This document shows positions 24,927 to 33,705 of a stretch of 64,000 nucleotides of DNA, piece by piece. Under the pieces are notes generated by a model. The model saw only the letters and a program-made list of their open reading frames with translations. It made no database searches and was not told where the DNA came from. Where the stretch lies: NCBI RefSeq assembly GCF_014851685.1, contig NZ_JACVAC010000015.1, positions 48,524 through 112,523 on the forward strand, given 5' to 3'. Within the stretch, counting starts at the first letter, position 1; every line of letters starts with the position of its first letter. The DNA comes from Pseudomonas sp. PDM05 (lineage in GTDB: Bacteria > Pseudomonadota > Gammaproteobacteria > Pseudomonadales > Pseudomonadaceae). The translations under genes were made by a program, and so were the position numbers.

Positions 24927-24955
24927 ATTGTACGCAAGCTATAGAAGCCTTGCAA
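24927..24955 (-). promoter_or_regulatory. Sigma-70 promoter of rplU-rpmA
   Basis: On the minus strand TTGCAA (-35, 24955-24950), a 17-bp spacer and TACAAT (-10, 24932-24927): near-consensus boxes with ideal spacing, which leaves an untranslated leader of roughly 120 nt before rplU. Confidence 0.7.
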
Positions 24956-25034
24956 GGGGCCGTCTATCGCGCCTTGACACTGCGGGGTCAGGGTCCTAGC
25001 ATGCCGCGCAACCCTTCTGGAGCGACTGTAGCTG

Positions 25035-26003
25035 ATGCAACCCCAAGCTTTCTACCGCGCGGTCGCGGACGATTTTAGCGCCGTCGACGGCATCATCAAG
25101 AAACAGCTCACGTCCAAAGTGCCGCTGGTCTCCAAAATTGGCGACTATATTACGTCGGCGGGCGGCAAACGCCTGCGTCCTTTATTAGTGTTGCTGTGTG
25201 GCAAGGCCCTGGGTCGCGAAGGCGACGACTTGCGTTTGCTGGCGGCGACTATCGAATTCCTGCACACCGCGACCCTGCTGCATGACGACGTGGTCGACAT
25301 GTCGGGCATGCGCCGTGGCCGCGAGACCGCCAATGCCATGTGGGGCAACGCCCCCAGCGTGCTGGTCGGCGATTTCCTGTACTCGCGCTCGTTCGAAATG
25401 ATGGTCGAACTGGGCTCGATGCCGGTGATGAAGATTCTGTCCCAGGCCACCCGCATCATCGCTGAAGGCGAAGTGTTGCAGCTGTCCAAGGTGCGCGACG
25501 CCAGCACCACCGAAGAAACCTATATGGAAGTGATTCGCGGCAAAACCGCGATGCTCTTCGAAGCCTCCACCCATAGCGCCGCCGCGCTGTGTGGCGCGAC
25601 CGCCGAACAGGCCGAAGCCCTGCGCACCTTTGGCGACCACCTGGGCGTGGCCTTCCAACTGGTAGACGACCTGCTCGATTACCGCGGCGACGCCGAGACC
25701 CTGGGCAAGAACGTCGGTGACGACCTGGCCGAGGGCAAGCCGACCTTGCCGCTGATCTACACCATGCGCGAAGGCACGCCGGAACAGGCGGCCCTGGTGC
25801 GCAAGGCGATCCAGAAAGGCGGGATCGAAGACCTCGAAAGCATCCGCGAAGCCGTGGAAGCCTCGGGTTCGCTGGACTACACCGCGCAATTGGCGCGTGA
25901 CTACGTGGCCCGTGCCATCCAATGCCTGGAAGCCCTGCCGGCCAGCGAATACCGGGATGCACTGGTTGAGCTGAGTGAGTTTGCGGTCGCCCGTACGCAC
26001 TGA
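25035..26003 (+). CDS. ispB: Polyprenyl (octaprenyl-type) diphosphate synthase
   Basis: A 322-residue trans-prenyltransferase, divergent from rplU as in other gamma-proteobacteria. First Asp-rich motif LLHDDVVDMSGMRRG, second LVDDLLDYRGD, plus GGKRLRPLLVLL. It makes the side chain of ubiquinone; the chain length in Pseudomonas is nine units, so the product may be solanesyl diphosphate. Cytoplasmic. Confidence 0.95.
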   Translation: MQPQAFYRAVADDFSAVDGIIKKQLTSKVPLVSKIGDYITSAGGKRLRPLLVLLCGKALGREGDDLRLLAATIEFLHTATLLHDDVVDMSGMRRGRETANAMWGNAPSVLVGDFLYSRSFEMMVELGSMPVMKILSQATRIIAEGEVLQLSKVRDASTTEETYMEVIRGKTAMLFEASTHSAAALCGATAEQAEALRTFGDHLGVAFQLVDDLLDYRGDAETLGKNVGDDLAEGKPTLPLIYTMREGTPEQAALVRKAIQKGGIEDLESIREAVEASGSLDYTAQLARDYVARAIQCLEALPASEYRDALVELSEFAVARTH

Positions 26004-26018
26004 TTGCACACCGTTTAA

Positions 26019-26091
26019 TGTGGGAGCTGGCTTGCCTGCGATAGCTTTAGTGAATTCACTACCGATATCGCAGGCAAGCCAGCTCCCACAT
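26019..26091. repeat. REPIN (GTGGGAGCTGGCTTGC type)
   Basis: Arms TGTGGGAGCTGGCTTGCCTG and its complement around a 30-bp centre, 16 bp after ispB. The arm sequence differs from the GCGGGCTTGC type seen elsewhere in the window. Confidence 0.9.
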
Positions 26092-26177
26092 TAGACCGAG
26101 CCAAGCCGCCCCTCCCACCGTTAAAACCCTATATAATGTGCGACTTTTAGCCATCCCTGACTCTACAAGGAGCTTTA

Positions 26178-26519
26178 GTGAGCACGTTGCCACCCTGCCC
26201 GAAATGCAATTCCGAATACACCTACGAAGACGGCGCCCAGCTGATCTGCCCGGAATGCGCCCACGAGTGGTCCGCCAATGGCGAGGCCGAAGCGGCTAGC
26301 GATGAAACCGTGAAGAAAGACTCTGTGGGCAACGTCCTGCAGGACGGCGACACCATCACCGTGATCAAGGACCTCAAGGTCAAGGGCACCTCCCTGGTGG
26401 TCAAGGTCGGCACCAAGGTCAAGAACATCCGCCTGTGCGATGGCGACCACGACATCGATTGCAAGATCGACGGTATCGGCCCGATGAAACTCAAGTCCGA
26501 GTTCGTCCGCAAGGTCTGA
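26178..26519 (+). CDS. PhnA/YjdM-family zinc-ribbon protein
   Basis: A 113-residue protein with GTG start fixed by AAGGAG 5-6 nt upstream. The N-terminal zinc ribbon has CPKC (8-11) and CPEC (24-27); the C-terminal domain shows VKDSVGNxLxDGDTITVIKDLKVKG-like sequence and LCDGDHDIDCKIDGIGPMKLKSEFVRK, the YjdM family core. Despite the old name (alkylphosphonate uptake protein) the function is unknown and no phn genes are near. Confidence 0.92.
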   Translation: MSTLPPCPKCNSEYTYEDGAQLICPECAHEWSANGEAEAASDETVKKDSVGNVLQDGDTITVIKDLKVKGTSLVVKVGTKVKNIRLCDGDHDIDCKIDGIGPMKLKSEFVRKV

Positions 26520-26530
26520 GCCTGCAACTT

Positions 26531-26560
26531 CCATCCCGCGCCCGCCGCGGGATGGCGTTT
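26531..26560 (+). terminator. GC-rich hairpin after the yjdM-like gene
   Basis: A 10-bp stem CCATCCCGCG / CGCGGGATGG with a 5-nt loop, followed by GCGTTT; the T-run is weak. Confidence 0.55.
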
Positions 26561-26636
26561 CGCCCTCCCGGTTGACCCCGCGCAATAACCACACAGAAAA
26601 AACCACAAACCGCCAATAGGCACTTGCTATTCTACG

Positions 26637-26655
26637 AATAAGAATTATTCTCATT
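26637..26655. promoter_or_regulatory. Putative Fur box
   Basis: AATAAGAATTATTCTCATT matches the GAGAATnATTCTC-type Fur operator well (reverse complement AATGAGAATAATTCTTATT). It lies 23 bp before the small gene at 26679. Confidence 0.7.
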
Positions 26656-26678
26656 GAAACCCATCAAGGAGAACGACC

Positions 26679-26936
26679 ATGACTTATTTGATAGACGCCT
26701 GGCTGGACCGCCCACACCCTTACCTGCGCATCCTGCATCGGGAAACCGGCGAAGTCTGTGCGGTATTGGAAGAAGAGGCGCTGAGCGAGCTGCAGGACCA
26801 GGGCGACCTGGACGTGAATGGCTTGAGCTCAAGTGAGCCCGGGGTACTGAAGGAAGTGGTGCGCAATCTGTTTCTGTTCTGCTATGCCCGAGCGTTGCGC
26901 CCGGCCACTGAATTGAATGGCAAATTCCATCCATGA
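26679..26936 (+). CDS. Small iron-regulated conserved protein (PA4570-like)
   Basis: An 85-residue cytoplasmic protein with AAGGAG before the ATG. No known domain; the sequence is acidic in the middle (LEEEALSELQDQGDLDVNGL) and hydrophobic/basic in the C-terminal third (LKEVVRNLFLFCYARALR). Position between ispB and fklB matches P. aeruginosa PA4570, a gene I recall as strongly induced by iron starvation, and the Fur box directly upstream agrees. Role unknown. Confidence 0.8.
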   Translation: MTYLIDAWLDRPHPYLRILHRETGEVCAVLEEEALSELQDQGDLDVNGLSSSEPGVLKEVVRNLFLFCYARALRPATELNGKFHP

Positions 26937-26961
26937 GCCCATCCTGTGGAAGCGAGCTTCA

Positions 26962-27051
26962 TGTGGGAGCGGGCTTGCTCGCGAAAGCGGTGGGTCAGTC
27001 AATAAATGTGCGACTGACACGCCGTCTTCGCGAGCAAGCCTGCTCCCACAC
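26962..27051. repeat. REPIN
   Basis: Arms TGTGGGAGCGGGCTTGCTCG and complement (with one C-to-T change, AAGCCTGCTCCCAC) around a GTGGGTCAGTC... centre, between two convergent genes. Confidence 0.9.
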
Positions 27052-27080
27052 AAGCCATTTCCCGCAGTAATCAGCAGGTC

Positions 27081-27698
27081 TTACAGAACGTCGAGCAGCT
27101 CGACGTCGAACACCAGAACGCTGTGCGGCGGGATGCTGCCAACGCCTTGAGCGCCGTAAGCCAGTTCGCTCGGCACGTACAGGCGCCATTTGCTGCCGGC
27201 ATTCATCAGTTGCAGGGCTTCGGTCCAGCCAGCGATCACGCCGCCAACCGGGAATTCCGCAGGCTGGCCGCGCTCGTAGGAGCTGTCGAACACAGTGCCG
27301 TCGATCAGGGTGCCGTGGTAGTGGGTACGTACCTGGTCTTCACGGGTCGGCTTGGCGCCTTCACCGGCAGTCAGCACTTCAAATTGCAGGCCGGAAGCCA
27401 GGGTGGTGATGCCATCACGCTTGGCGTTCTCAGCCAGGAAAGCCAGGCCTTCGCCAGCAGCCGCTTCGGCCTTGGCAGCCGCTTCGGCTTGCATGATTTC
27501 GCGGATAACCTTGAAGCTGGCAGCCATTTGCTCTTGATCAACACGGCTTGGCTTGCCGGCGAAAGCGTCGGTCAGGCCAGCCAGGATGGCGTCCAGGCTC
27601 ACACCCGGTGGCGGGTTGTCGCGCAGTTGGTCGCCCAGTTGACGGCCAATACCGTAGCTGACGCGGGTTTCGTCGGTGGACAGATTAACTTCGGACAT
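27081..27698 (-). CDS. fklB: FKBP-type peptidyl-prolyl isomerase (FklB)
   Basis: A 205-residue protein (start MSEVNLSTDE at 27698). Residues 1-95 form the helical dimerisation domain (YGIGRQLGDQLRDN...), residues 110-205 the FKBP domain (HYHGTLIDGTVFDSSYERG, VIAGWTEALQLMNAGSKW, YGAQGVGSIPPHSVLVFDVEL). No signal peptide, so the cytoplasmic FklB rather than the periplasmic FkpA. Assists proline-limited folding. Confidence 0.94.
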   Translation of the reverse strand: MSEVNLSTDETRVSYGIGRQLGDQLRDNPPPGVSLDAILAGLTDAFAGKPSRVDQEQMAASFKVIREIMQAEAAAKAEAAAGEGLAFLAENAKRDGITTLASGLQFEVLTAGEGAKPTREDQVRTHYHGTLIDGTVFDSSYERGQPAEFPVGGVIAGWTEALQLMNAGSKWRLYVPSELAYGAQGVGSIPPHSVLVFDVELLDVL

Positions 27699-27897
27699 GA
27701 AGGTGCTCCGCTGTAGGACAACACTGAAAACGCCGCACAAAAGCCGCGCGTTCCTTGTCACCCAAAACTAAAAGGGCCAGCAGACTAGCACACAACACCG
27801 TGCCTTGATGAGCGCACCGACATACCTATCTACTGCCGAACACGCCCCTGCGCTGCCCATGCTGGTGATTCCACTCACCACCTCAGGGGTTGTGCCA

Positions 27898-30800
27898 ATG
27901 AGTACGCCGAATACCCGCGATGCCGCGCCCACGCTTGATCAGATTCACGCCCACTTGCTGGAGATTGACCCCACCCTGCGCGGCCAGAGCAAACGCCCCG
28001 TTACCTTGCCGGCGGAGTACGCCACGCTGCAACAGCTCAACACCGACCTCAAGCGTATCAACGCTACGTTTATGAGCCAGGCGCGTGCCCTGTATCAGGA
28101 TGTGATCCCACCGGACCTGAACAGCCGCCTCAAGGCGCTGGATGAAACCAGCGCCGTCGCAGGGCAGAGCCGTAAGACTTATCTGACCTTCACCGCCGGC
28201 ATCAACGCGCTGGAACTGGAAACCCGGCTCAACGTCAGTGACAACCTGCTGTCCCCCGCCGACCAGCAGATGCTGGAAAACTGCTCGCTGGGGCCAACCT
28301 TCCGCCCCGGCATGTACGCCCTGGCCTTCACCTACCAGGAACAGACCGTCACGTTCGCCGGTGCGTTTGTGCTGACGCGCCAGGCCAACCCCGTCGTCGA
28401 CAGCCTGCCAGCAGCGCCCCCCGTGGGGCCGGTCTTGTTGTTCACGCCCGCGCGGGGTCTGGAAGCCTTCGACTCGCTGCACGACCTGGACCAAGGCCTG
28501 CAATCTGCGATGGCGCTCGCCAACGGGCGGGCTGAGTTCAATCGTCACCTGCCTGTGCGCTACCAACACCTGGATACCGTTGATATATGGCCACTGACCT
28601 TACTTCCGATCCAGGACAAACCGCTGTTCGAACACGTCTACCAAGCCCTGCTCGACAAACGTGAACAGGACATCAATTACGCCCTGAGCCATGCAGACAC
28701 CACACACATCAAGGAGCACCTCGACAACGCCATCCAAGCCGCGTTGCCCGACCTGACATTGCGCCTGGACTTTCGCGCACAGCGACTGCTTGAGCGCGAC
28801 CTGTTCTACGCCCTGCCCGACTGGTACCGCAGCGCCAGCAAGCCGCTTCGCGACACCCTCGACCAACACCTGCGCAACTACAACCAGGCGCGCGAGGCGT
28901 TCATGAATCTGTTCGGCCCGGCAGCAACGCCCCAGGCCCTCGCCCGGCACCAATGGGCCGAGAAACTGGCCGATGAACTGGACATCCACGACCTCGACCC
29001 GGACCTGCTGCACATCACAACCCGGCGCACAGTGCCGCCGGTCGGCACCTACGAGCAGCAGCGTTCACTGGTGGAACTGGCCTTGCGCGGCCTGCACACC
29101 GGCGACAGCGCGCCGGGCTCAGCCTTCCTTGAACACAGCACCTTGAGCTACGCCGGCGCCCCGCTCGATAAGGCTTATGCCCGACTCACCCCGCAAGTGC
29201 TGATCACCCTGCTGCAAGACCTGCAACCACGCCTGGACTTTGCCGACACACAAAAAACCGTGCTGGGCACCCCGCAGATCAAACAGGCGGCCCGCACGTT
29301 TTTCGATCAGCGCCTGGTCGCCTTGGCCTACATTGCCCAGCTGCAAGGCCACCTCGGTCCGGACGATGTGCAGCTGTTTGCAGACCTGCGCGAAAATCCC
29401 CGCCCGCAGCTCTGCGCACAAACCGTGCTGCTGCACGGCGCTCAACTGCGAGACCTGTGGCTGCTGCGCGAAGATGATGCCCACGGCCAGGTCAAACGCC
29501 TATTGCTGTGCACCCCTGACGCCCCCAGCGCACAACAGTTCTTCGCCTTCAGCAGCCTGCGCGAATGCCAGACCCATATCATCGGTTGGCTGGATCAACC
29601 CCAGACGATGAGCAATTACGTACTGCAACAAGTGCCGCTGCGCTTCCGCCCGAAAATGAGCACCTTCATCCAGGCGATCAGCCTGCGCCCCGATGCCGAA
29701 GAACACCACGAGGTGACCTTCGGCAAACCCTGCAGCCACGCCGATTGCCTGGACGCGATGGCCGCACACCGCCTGGCGCTGCAACTGGATGATTACAGTT
29801 TCAGCTCACCAGCGTGGTTTCGTAACGCCTCCCTGGCAGACAGAACCCGGCTGATCACCCTGGCGGATAACATCGAGGGTGCCCTGCGCACCTACAATGC
29901 CAGACCCGATGCCGAAGCCAATTTCCCGAGCTTCGACAGCTATTTGCGCGATAAAGCCAGGCTCAGCCTGAACAGACTGCTGGGACGCTCCAAAAATGAC
30001 ATCGACCCGGACAGCGTCTTCGCCTACTCGCCACGGACATTGCTCGGTGCGCCGCCAACACCACTGTCCTACACCACCCTGTACCGCGACGGCTATGCAG
30101 ACGGCATCGGCTTTCTCGACGAGAAGTTTTCCAGATCCGCGGTCTTTCGCGGCCCCAAGGGCGTAGATCTGAGCCCGCTGACCGCACAGAACGTTGCCCG
30201 CTCGGTCACCGGCGTATGGGTCGGTGAACGCTATATCAATGAAGTGCGCCAGCGCCTGCAATCCAGCGACAGCCCCGGTTATCACGAACGACGCAGTGCG
30301 GTGCTGGCGATTCACCAATTGCAGATGCAGAGTGCCGCGCTGGAGGCCCGACTCAAGGGGCATATCGCCAGTGTCGACCTGAGCTGGCTCAACCAGGCCA
30401 TCGACAGCTTGTCGGATACCCGCAGCACCACGCGCAATACCTACAAAGTCCACCGCTTGTTTATCGACGGTGATTGGGTGATGGGCAACTACCTGTTCAG
30501 CCACGCCGACTATCCCGTGTTGTTGTACACGCCCAACGCACCGGACGGCGTCAACTTTCGCGAAGCGAAGCTGTTCAACTACCTGCTGAAAAAAGTCGAA
30601 GGCATGCCCGGCTATTGGTGCTCTCGTGTGTCGTTGCAGTCGCTGCGCAGAGTGCACCTGTTTCTGGAGAACGCCCGCAACGGCCTGCCGGATGACATCG
30701 ACCGCACCACCCCAAGCCCGGCTCGGCACGACTCGATAAGCCGCGTCACGCCGCTGCTCGATCTGCGCCACGAGCTATACAACATGAGCTTGCAGCGCAC

Positions 30801-33534
30801 CATCGATGACGTGCACGGCACGACGGTCAATCGCACCCAAATGATTACCGGCATCCTGTGGACCTGTATCGAGTGGGTAACGGCCATTGCAACGATGCCA
30901 TTCCCCTTGCTGAGCTTGACCTTGGGCGGCCTGCTGGCATTCAAGGACGCCATGCTGGCCCTCAACGCCTATCACCAGAACGACATGGCAGCCGCGATTG
31001 AGCACTACGTCGGCTTCCTGGCCAATGCTATGGGGGCCGTGCTGTTCGATTTGCGCCCACTGCTCAAAAGCAGCTTCAAACCCCTGCGTGCCGTCATCCA
31101 GACCAGTTCACACGCCGTCGGCAGTGCGCCGCTCAAGCAACTGGATGCGATCAACCCCGAAGGCATGCAATCCATCCTGTTTGATGGGCAACCACTGTGG
31201 GCATCGCAGACTCCCGACGCCTTGGGCCGTTACTTGCTGTATCGCCACGACCCGCTGACCGGCCAGCTCCATTCGACCGCACGCCTGGTCAGCCAGAACA
31301 GTGATGGGCAGTGGGTGCGCTTCAGCGTCCCCGGGGGTGGGCGCAAGCAATACGAAAAGCTGCTGGCGGATGAAAGCAGCCCGTTGGAGGCCTTCGACGT
31401 AGCGCCCGATCAGGCCAAGACCTTCCGCACCCTGCTCGACCCAGGCTTCAAAACACACATGCAAAGCCGGGGGCAGGACGCGGCGGCGGCCCAAGGCAAC
31501 GCGTTTATCGAAGTGCAACCACTGCGCACGGCCTATGAACAAAACGTCGCGCGCTTGAGCGAAGACGCCGACGCGTTCTACCAGGCGTTACCGGCCCCGG
31601 CGCCGAAAAGCGCACTGCCCGCACTGGCGAGCAACGCAGCCCACAGCGACATTCTCAAGAGCCTGTTCAGCCGCAACAAGCGCTTGATTATCGGAGCCGT
31701 CGACAACTCCATCGCCAGTAAACAGCTGTTGATCGAACAACTGCCAGGCCTGGCGGAACAGGGACTCAAGCGGGTGTACATCGAGAACCTGCCCCGCGAC
31801 CTGTTCCATCGCAAGTTGAAAATCCTCAACAACCAGCTCAGCGGCAACAAAGCCCACGCCCTGCAACAGATCGAGCGGCATCTGGCGCAGGTGGACGAGG
31901 CCTTGGGGTTTGCAGCGGATGCGCCGTTCACGTACCGCAAGCTGCTGCTCGAAACCCAGCGCCTGAACATCGCCATCGACGGCCTGGACGCTGCAGTTTC
32001 ATACCATATGGGCCACGTGCTGGCCCTGGGCGAAGGCGCGCGTTTTGTGCCGCGCAGCAGCAAGCTGCGCAATTTCTACTCTCACACCGCTATCGAGTTC
32101 AACCTGAAACACAACCCGGACGAAGGTTGGCTGGCGTTGGTCGATACCAACCGCCTGGGCCGTTACGAGCGCATTGCCGGGCTGGCGGAGTTGCAACAGG
32201 CGCCAGCGCTGCGCGTTCACGACGTGGCGCCTGGGGAGCCGACCGGCCTGTGGCCCGACACACACAGCAGCGCCCAGTCCCGAGGTGACTACGCCCTATC
32301 CATTGCAACAACCCATGGGGCACTGCGCGCACCGAGCAGCCTCACGCCAGCATCGGGCACCGTCTCCCATTACGCGGCGTTCGACATCCCGGCACCGATG
32401 CGCGCGAACATCGACCAGATGCGCCTGGAGCGGCGTGGCCTGGACTCGCGTTACTCCCACGCCCAGCCAGAGAATGCCAGGGCAATGAACACCTTCATCG
32501 AGACCCGCCAGCGCCTGTACGCCACTGCCAAAGCGCATTTCGCCGACCTCACCTTGCCCCAACGCAGAGCCTTGGGCGAGCTGACCAGCGCAAGAAACGA
32601 AAGCGTGTTGTTTGAACGGCTGTTCAAACAGCGCAATGGGCTGGTCATCGGCGAGGCCCATTCCGCGCAATCCAGCAAGCGCCTGCTGATCCAGTACTTC
32701 AAGCACCTGAAAAAGCTGGGGGTCAAGACGCTGTACCTCGAGCATTTGTTGACCGATCTGCATCAGGAAGCCCTGGAAACCTACTACCGCACCTCGAAGA
32801 TGCCGTCGATCCTGGAGAACTACCTCCGGCAGTTGGACCGAGGCCAGATGCCCCTTTACGAGGGCACGGACACCTACACTCACTTGGTCAAGAAAGCCAA
32901 CAAATACGGGATACGCGTACGAGCGCTGGACTGTACGGCCACCTATTACGTCAAAGGTCTGAATGGCGATTTGCCGCGCCTTCAAATGTTCAGCTACTTC
33001 GCCAACGAGGTGATCAAGGCCGACCAACTCGCCCAAGGGCCGCACAAGTGGGTCGCGTTCGTGGGCAGTACCCACACCGATACGTACCTGGGCGTGCCGG
33101 GCCTCGCCACGCTGCAGGATGCCGTCAGCCTGCATGTGCGCGACAGCGCCCCGGAACTGGCCAGGCCGTTGCACCAGGGGGCGTGGGAATCTTTCGAAGA
33201 AGGTAAGGACGTGGCGTTGCGCAGTGACTTCACGCTCTACGTCGGTATTCCTGGGCGAAGAGTGCCAAACGTGCCGGCGCCGCCGGACCGCAGCAGACTC
33301 ACAACACCCGGGCATTTCATCGTCGAGCGCCGAACCTCCACCGAGATCAACCTTGTGCACATGTCCCGTGGCAATGAGATTGTCAGCACCCCCATTCAAA
33401 TCAACGACAAGGGCCAGTTCTTCATCGAGCGCTGGCCAGAACAGCGTCATCAGCGCTTTTTCTATTTATCGCAACTGGTCGGTATGCTCAAAACCCCTCC
33501 GCCCGGAGGTGTTGGCCTGAAGCACGTCGGCTAA
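27898..33534 (+). CDS. Giant dermonecrotic/PMT-like toxin with two Tiki/ChaN-type domains
   Basis: A 1878-residue protein; ATG at 27898 has AGGGG eight nt upstream (ATG at 27808 would add 30 residues without one). Residues 1 to about 950 resemble the long helical N-terminal region of Pseudomonas dermonecrotic-toxin-like proteins (DUF6543 type). A hydrophobic block at about 983-1052 gives two or three membrane-insertion helices. Two homologous domains follow: about 1250-1470 (LIIGAVDNSIASKQLLI) and about 1575-1800 (LVIGEAHSAQSSKRLLI), of the Tiki/EreA/ChaN fold also seen in the C2 domain of Pasteurella multocida toxin. The second keeps GEAH (1585-1588) and GSTHTD; the first has GAVD (1266-1269) and DTNRLG. 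No signal peptide or secretion genes nearby. Probably a contact or insect toxin; enzymatic target unknown. Confidence 0.8.
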   Translation: MSTPNTRDAAPTLDQIHAHLLEIDPTLRGQSKRPVTLPAEYATLQQLNTDLKRINATFMSQARALYQDVIPPDLNSRLKALDETSAVAGQSRKTYLTFTAGINALELETRLNVSDNLLSPADQQMLENCSLGPTFRPGMYALAFTYQEQTVTFAGAFVLTRQANPVVDSLPAAPPVGPVLLFTPARGLEAFDSLHDLDQGLQSAMALANGRAEFNRHLPVRYQHLDTVDIWPLTLLPIQDKPLFEHVYQALLDKREQDINYALSHADTTHIKEHLDNAIQAALPDLTLRLDFRAQRLLERDLFYALPDWYRSASKPLRDTLDQHLRNYNQAREAFMNLFGPAATPQALARHQWAEKLADELDIHDLDPDLLHITTRRTVPPVGTYEQQRSLVELALRGLHTGDSAPGSAFLEHSTLSYAGAPLDKAYARLTPQVLITLLQDLQPRLDFADTQKTVLGTPQIKQAARTFFDQRLVALAYIAQLQGHLGPDDVQLFADLRENPRPQLCAQTVLLHGAQLRDLWLLREDDAHGQVKRLLLCTPDAPSAQQFFAFSSLRECQTHIIGWLDQPQTMSNYVLQQVPLRFRPKMSTFIQAISLRPDAEEHHEVTFGKPCSHADCLDAMAAHRLALQLDDYSFSSPAWFRNASLADRTRLITLADNIEGALRTYNARPDAEANFPSFDSYLRDKARLSLNRLLGRSKNDIDPDSVFAYSPRTLLGAPPTPLSYTTLYRDGYADGIGFLDEKFSRSAVFRGPKGVDLSPLTAQNVARSVTGVWVGERYINEVRQRLQSSDSPGYHERRSAVLAIHQLQMQSAALEARLKGHIASVDLSWLNQAIDSLSDTRSTTRNTYKVHRLFIDGDWVMGNYLFSHADYPVLLYTPNAPDGVNFREAKLFNYLLKKVEGMPGYWCSRVSLQSLRRVHLFLENARNGLPDDIDRTTPSPARHDSISRVTPLLDLRHELYNMSLQRTIDDVHGTTVNRTQMITGILWTCIEWVTAIATMPFPLLSLTLGGLLAFKDAMLALNAYHQNDMAAAIEHYVGFLANAMGAVLFDLRPLLKSSFKPLRAVIQTSSHAVGSAPLKQLDAINPEGMQSILFDGQPLWASQTPDALGRYLLYRHDPLTGQLHSTARLVSQNSDGQWVRFSVPGGGRKQYEKLLADESSPLEAFDVAPDQAKTFRTLLDPGFKTHMQSRGQDAAAAQGNAFIEVQPLRTAYEQNVARLSEDADAFYQALPAPAPKSALPALASNAAHSDILKSLFSRNKRLIIGAVDNSIASKQLLIEQLPGLAEQGLKRVYIENLPRDLFHRKLKILNNQLSGNKAHALQQIERHLAQVDEALGFAADAPFTYRKLLLETQRLNIAIDGLDAAVSYHMGHVLALGEGARFVPRSSKLRNFYSHTAIEFNLKHNPDEGWLALVDTNRLGRYERIAGLAELQQAPALRVHDVAPGEPTGLWPDTHSSAQSRGDYALSIATTHGALRAPSSLTPASGTVSHYAAFDIPAPMRANIDQMRLERRGLDSRYSHAQPENARAMNTFIETRQRLYATAKAHFADLTLPQRRALGELTSARNESVLFERLFKQRNGLVIGEAHSAQSSKRLLIQYFKHLKKLGVKTLYLEHLLTDLHQEALETYYRTSKMPSILENYLRQLDRGQMPLYEGTDTYTHLVKKANKYGIRVRALDCTATYYVKGLNGDLPRLQMFSYFANEVIKADQLAQGPHKWVAFVGSTHTDTYLGVPGLATLQDAVSLHVRDSAPELARPLHQGAWESFEEGKDVALRSDFTLYVGIPGRRVPNVPAPPDRSRLTTPGHFIVERRTSTEINLVHMSRGNEIVSTPIQINDKGQFFIERWPEQRHQRFFYLSQLVGMLKTPPPGGVGLKHVG

Positions 33535-33607
33535 ACCCCATGAGCCAGTGACCCAATTCTCCCGCAACCACTCATCGGCGCCCTGCGTCGATGAGCCGAA
33601 ATAGCAT

Positions 33608-33634
33608 TTCAGATTCAGGTTTTGCCGCCGATAA
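33608..33634 (+). promoter_or_regulatory. FliA (sigma-28) promoter of the chemoreceptor gene
   Basis: A perfect GCCGATAA -10 element (33627-33634), 11 bp from TTCAGATT (33608-33615), which matches the TAAAGTTT -35 at five of eight positions. It lies 72 bp before the receptor ATG. Confidence 0.65.
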
Positions 33635-33705
33635 CCCGCTACACCTCGGCTGGCTCAAACAACAACATCAACCAGCAAACAGACATCACTCTTGCGGAGC
33701 ATTCG

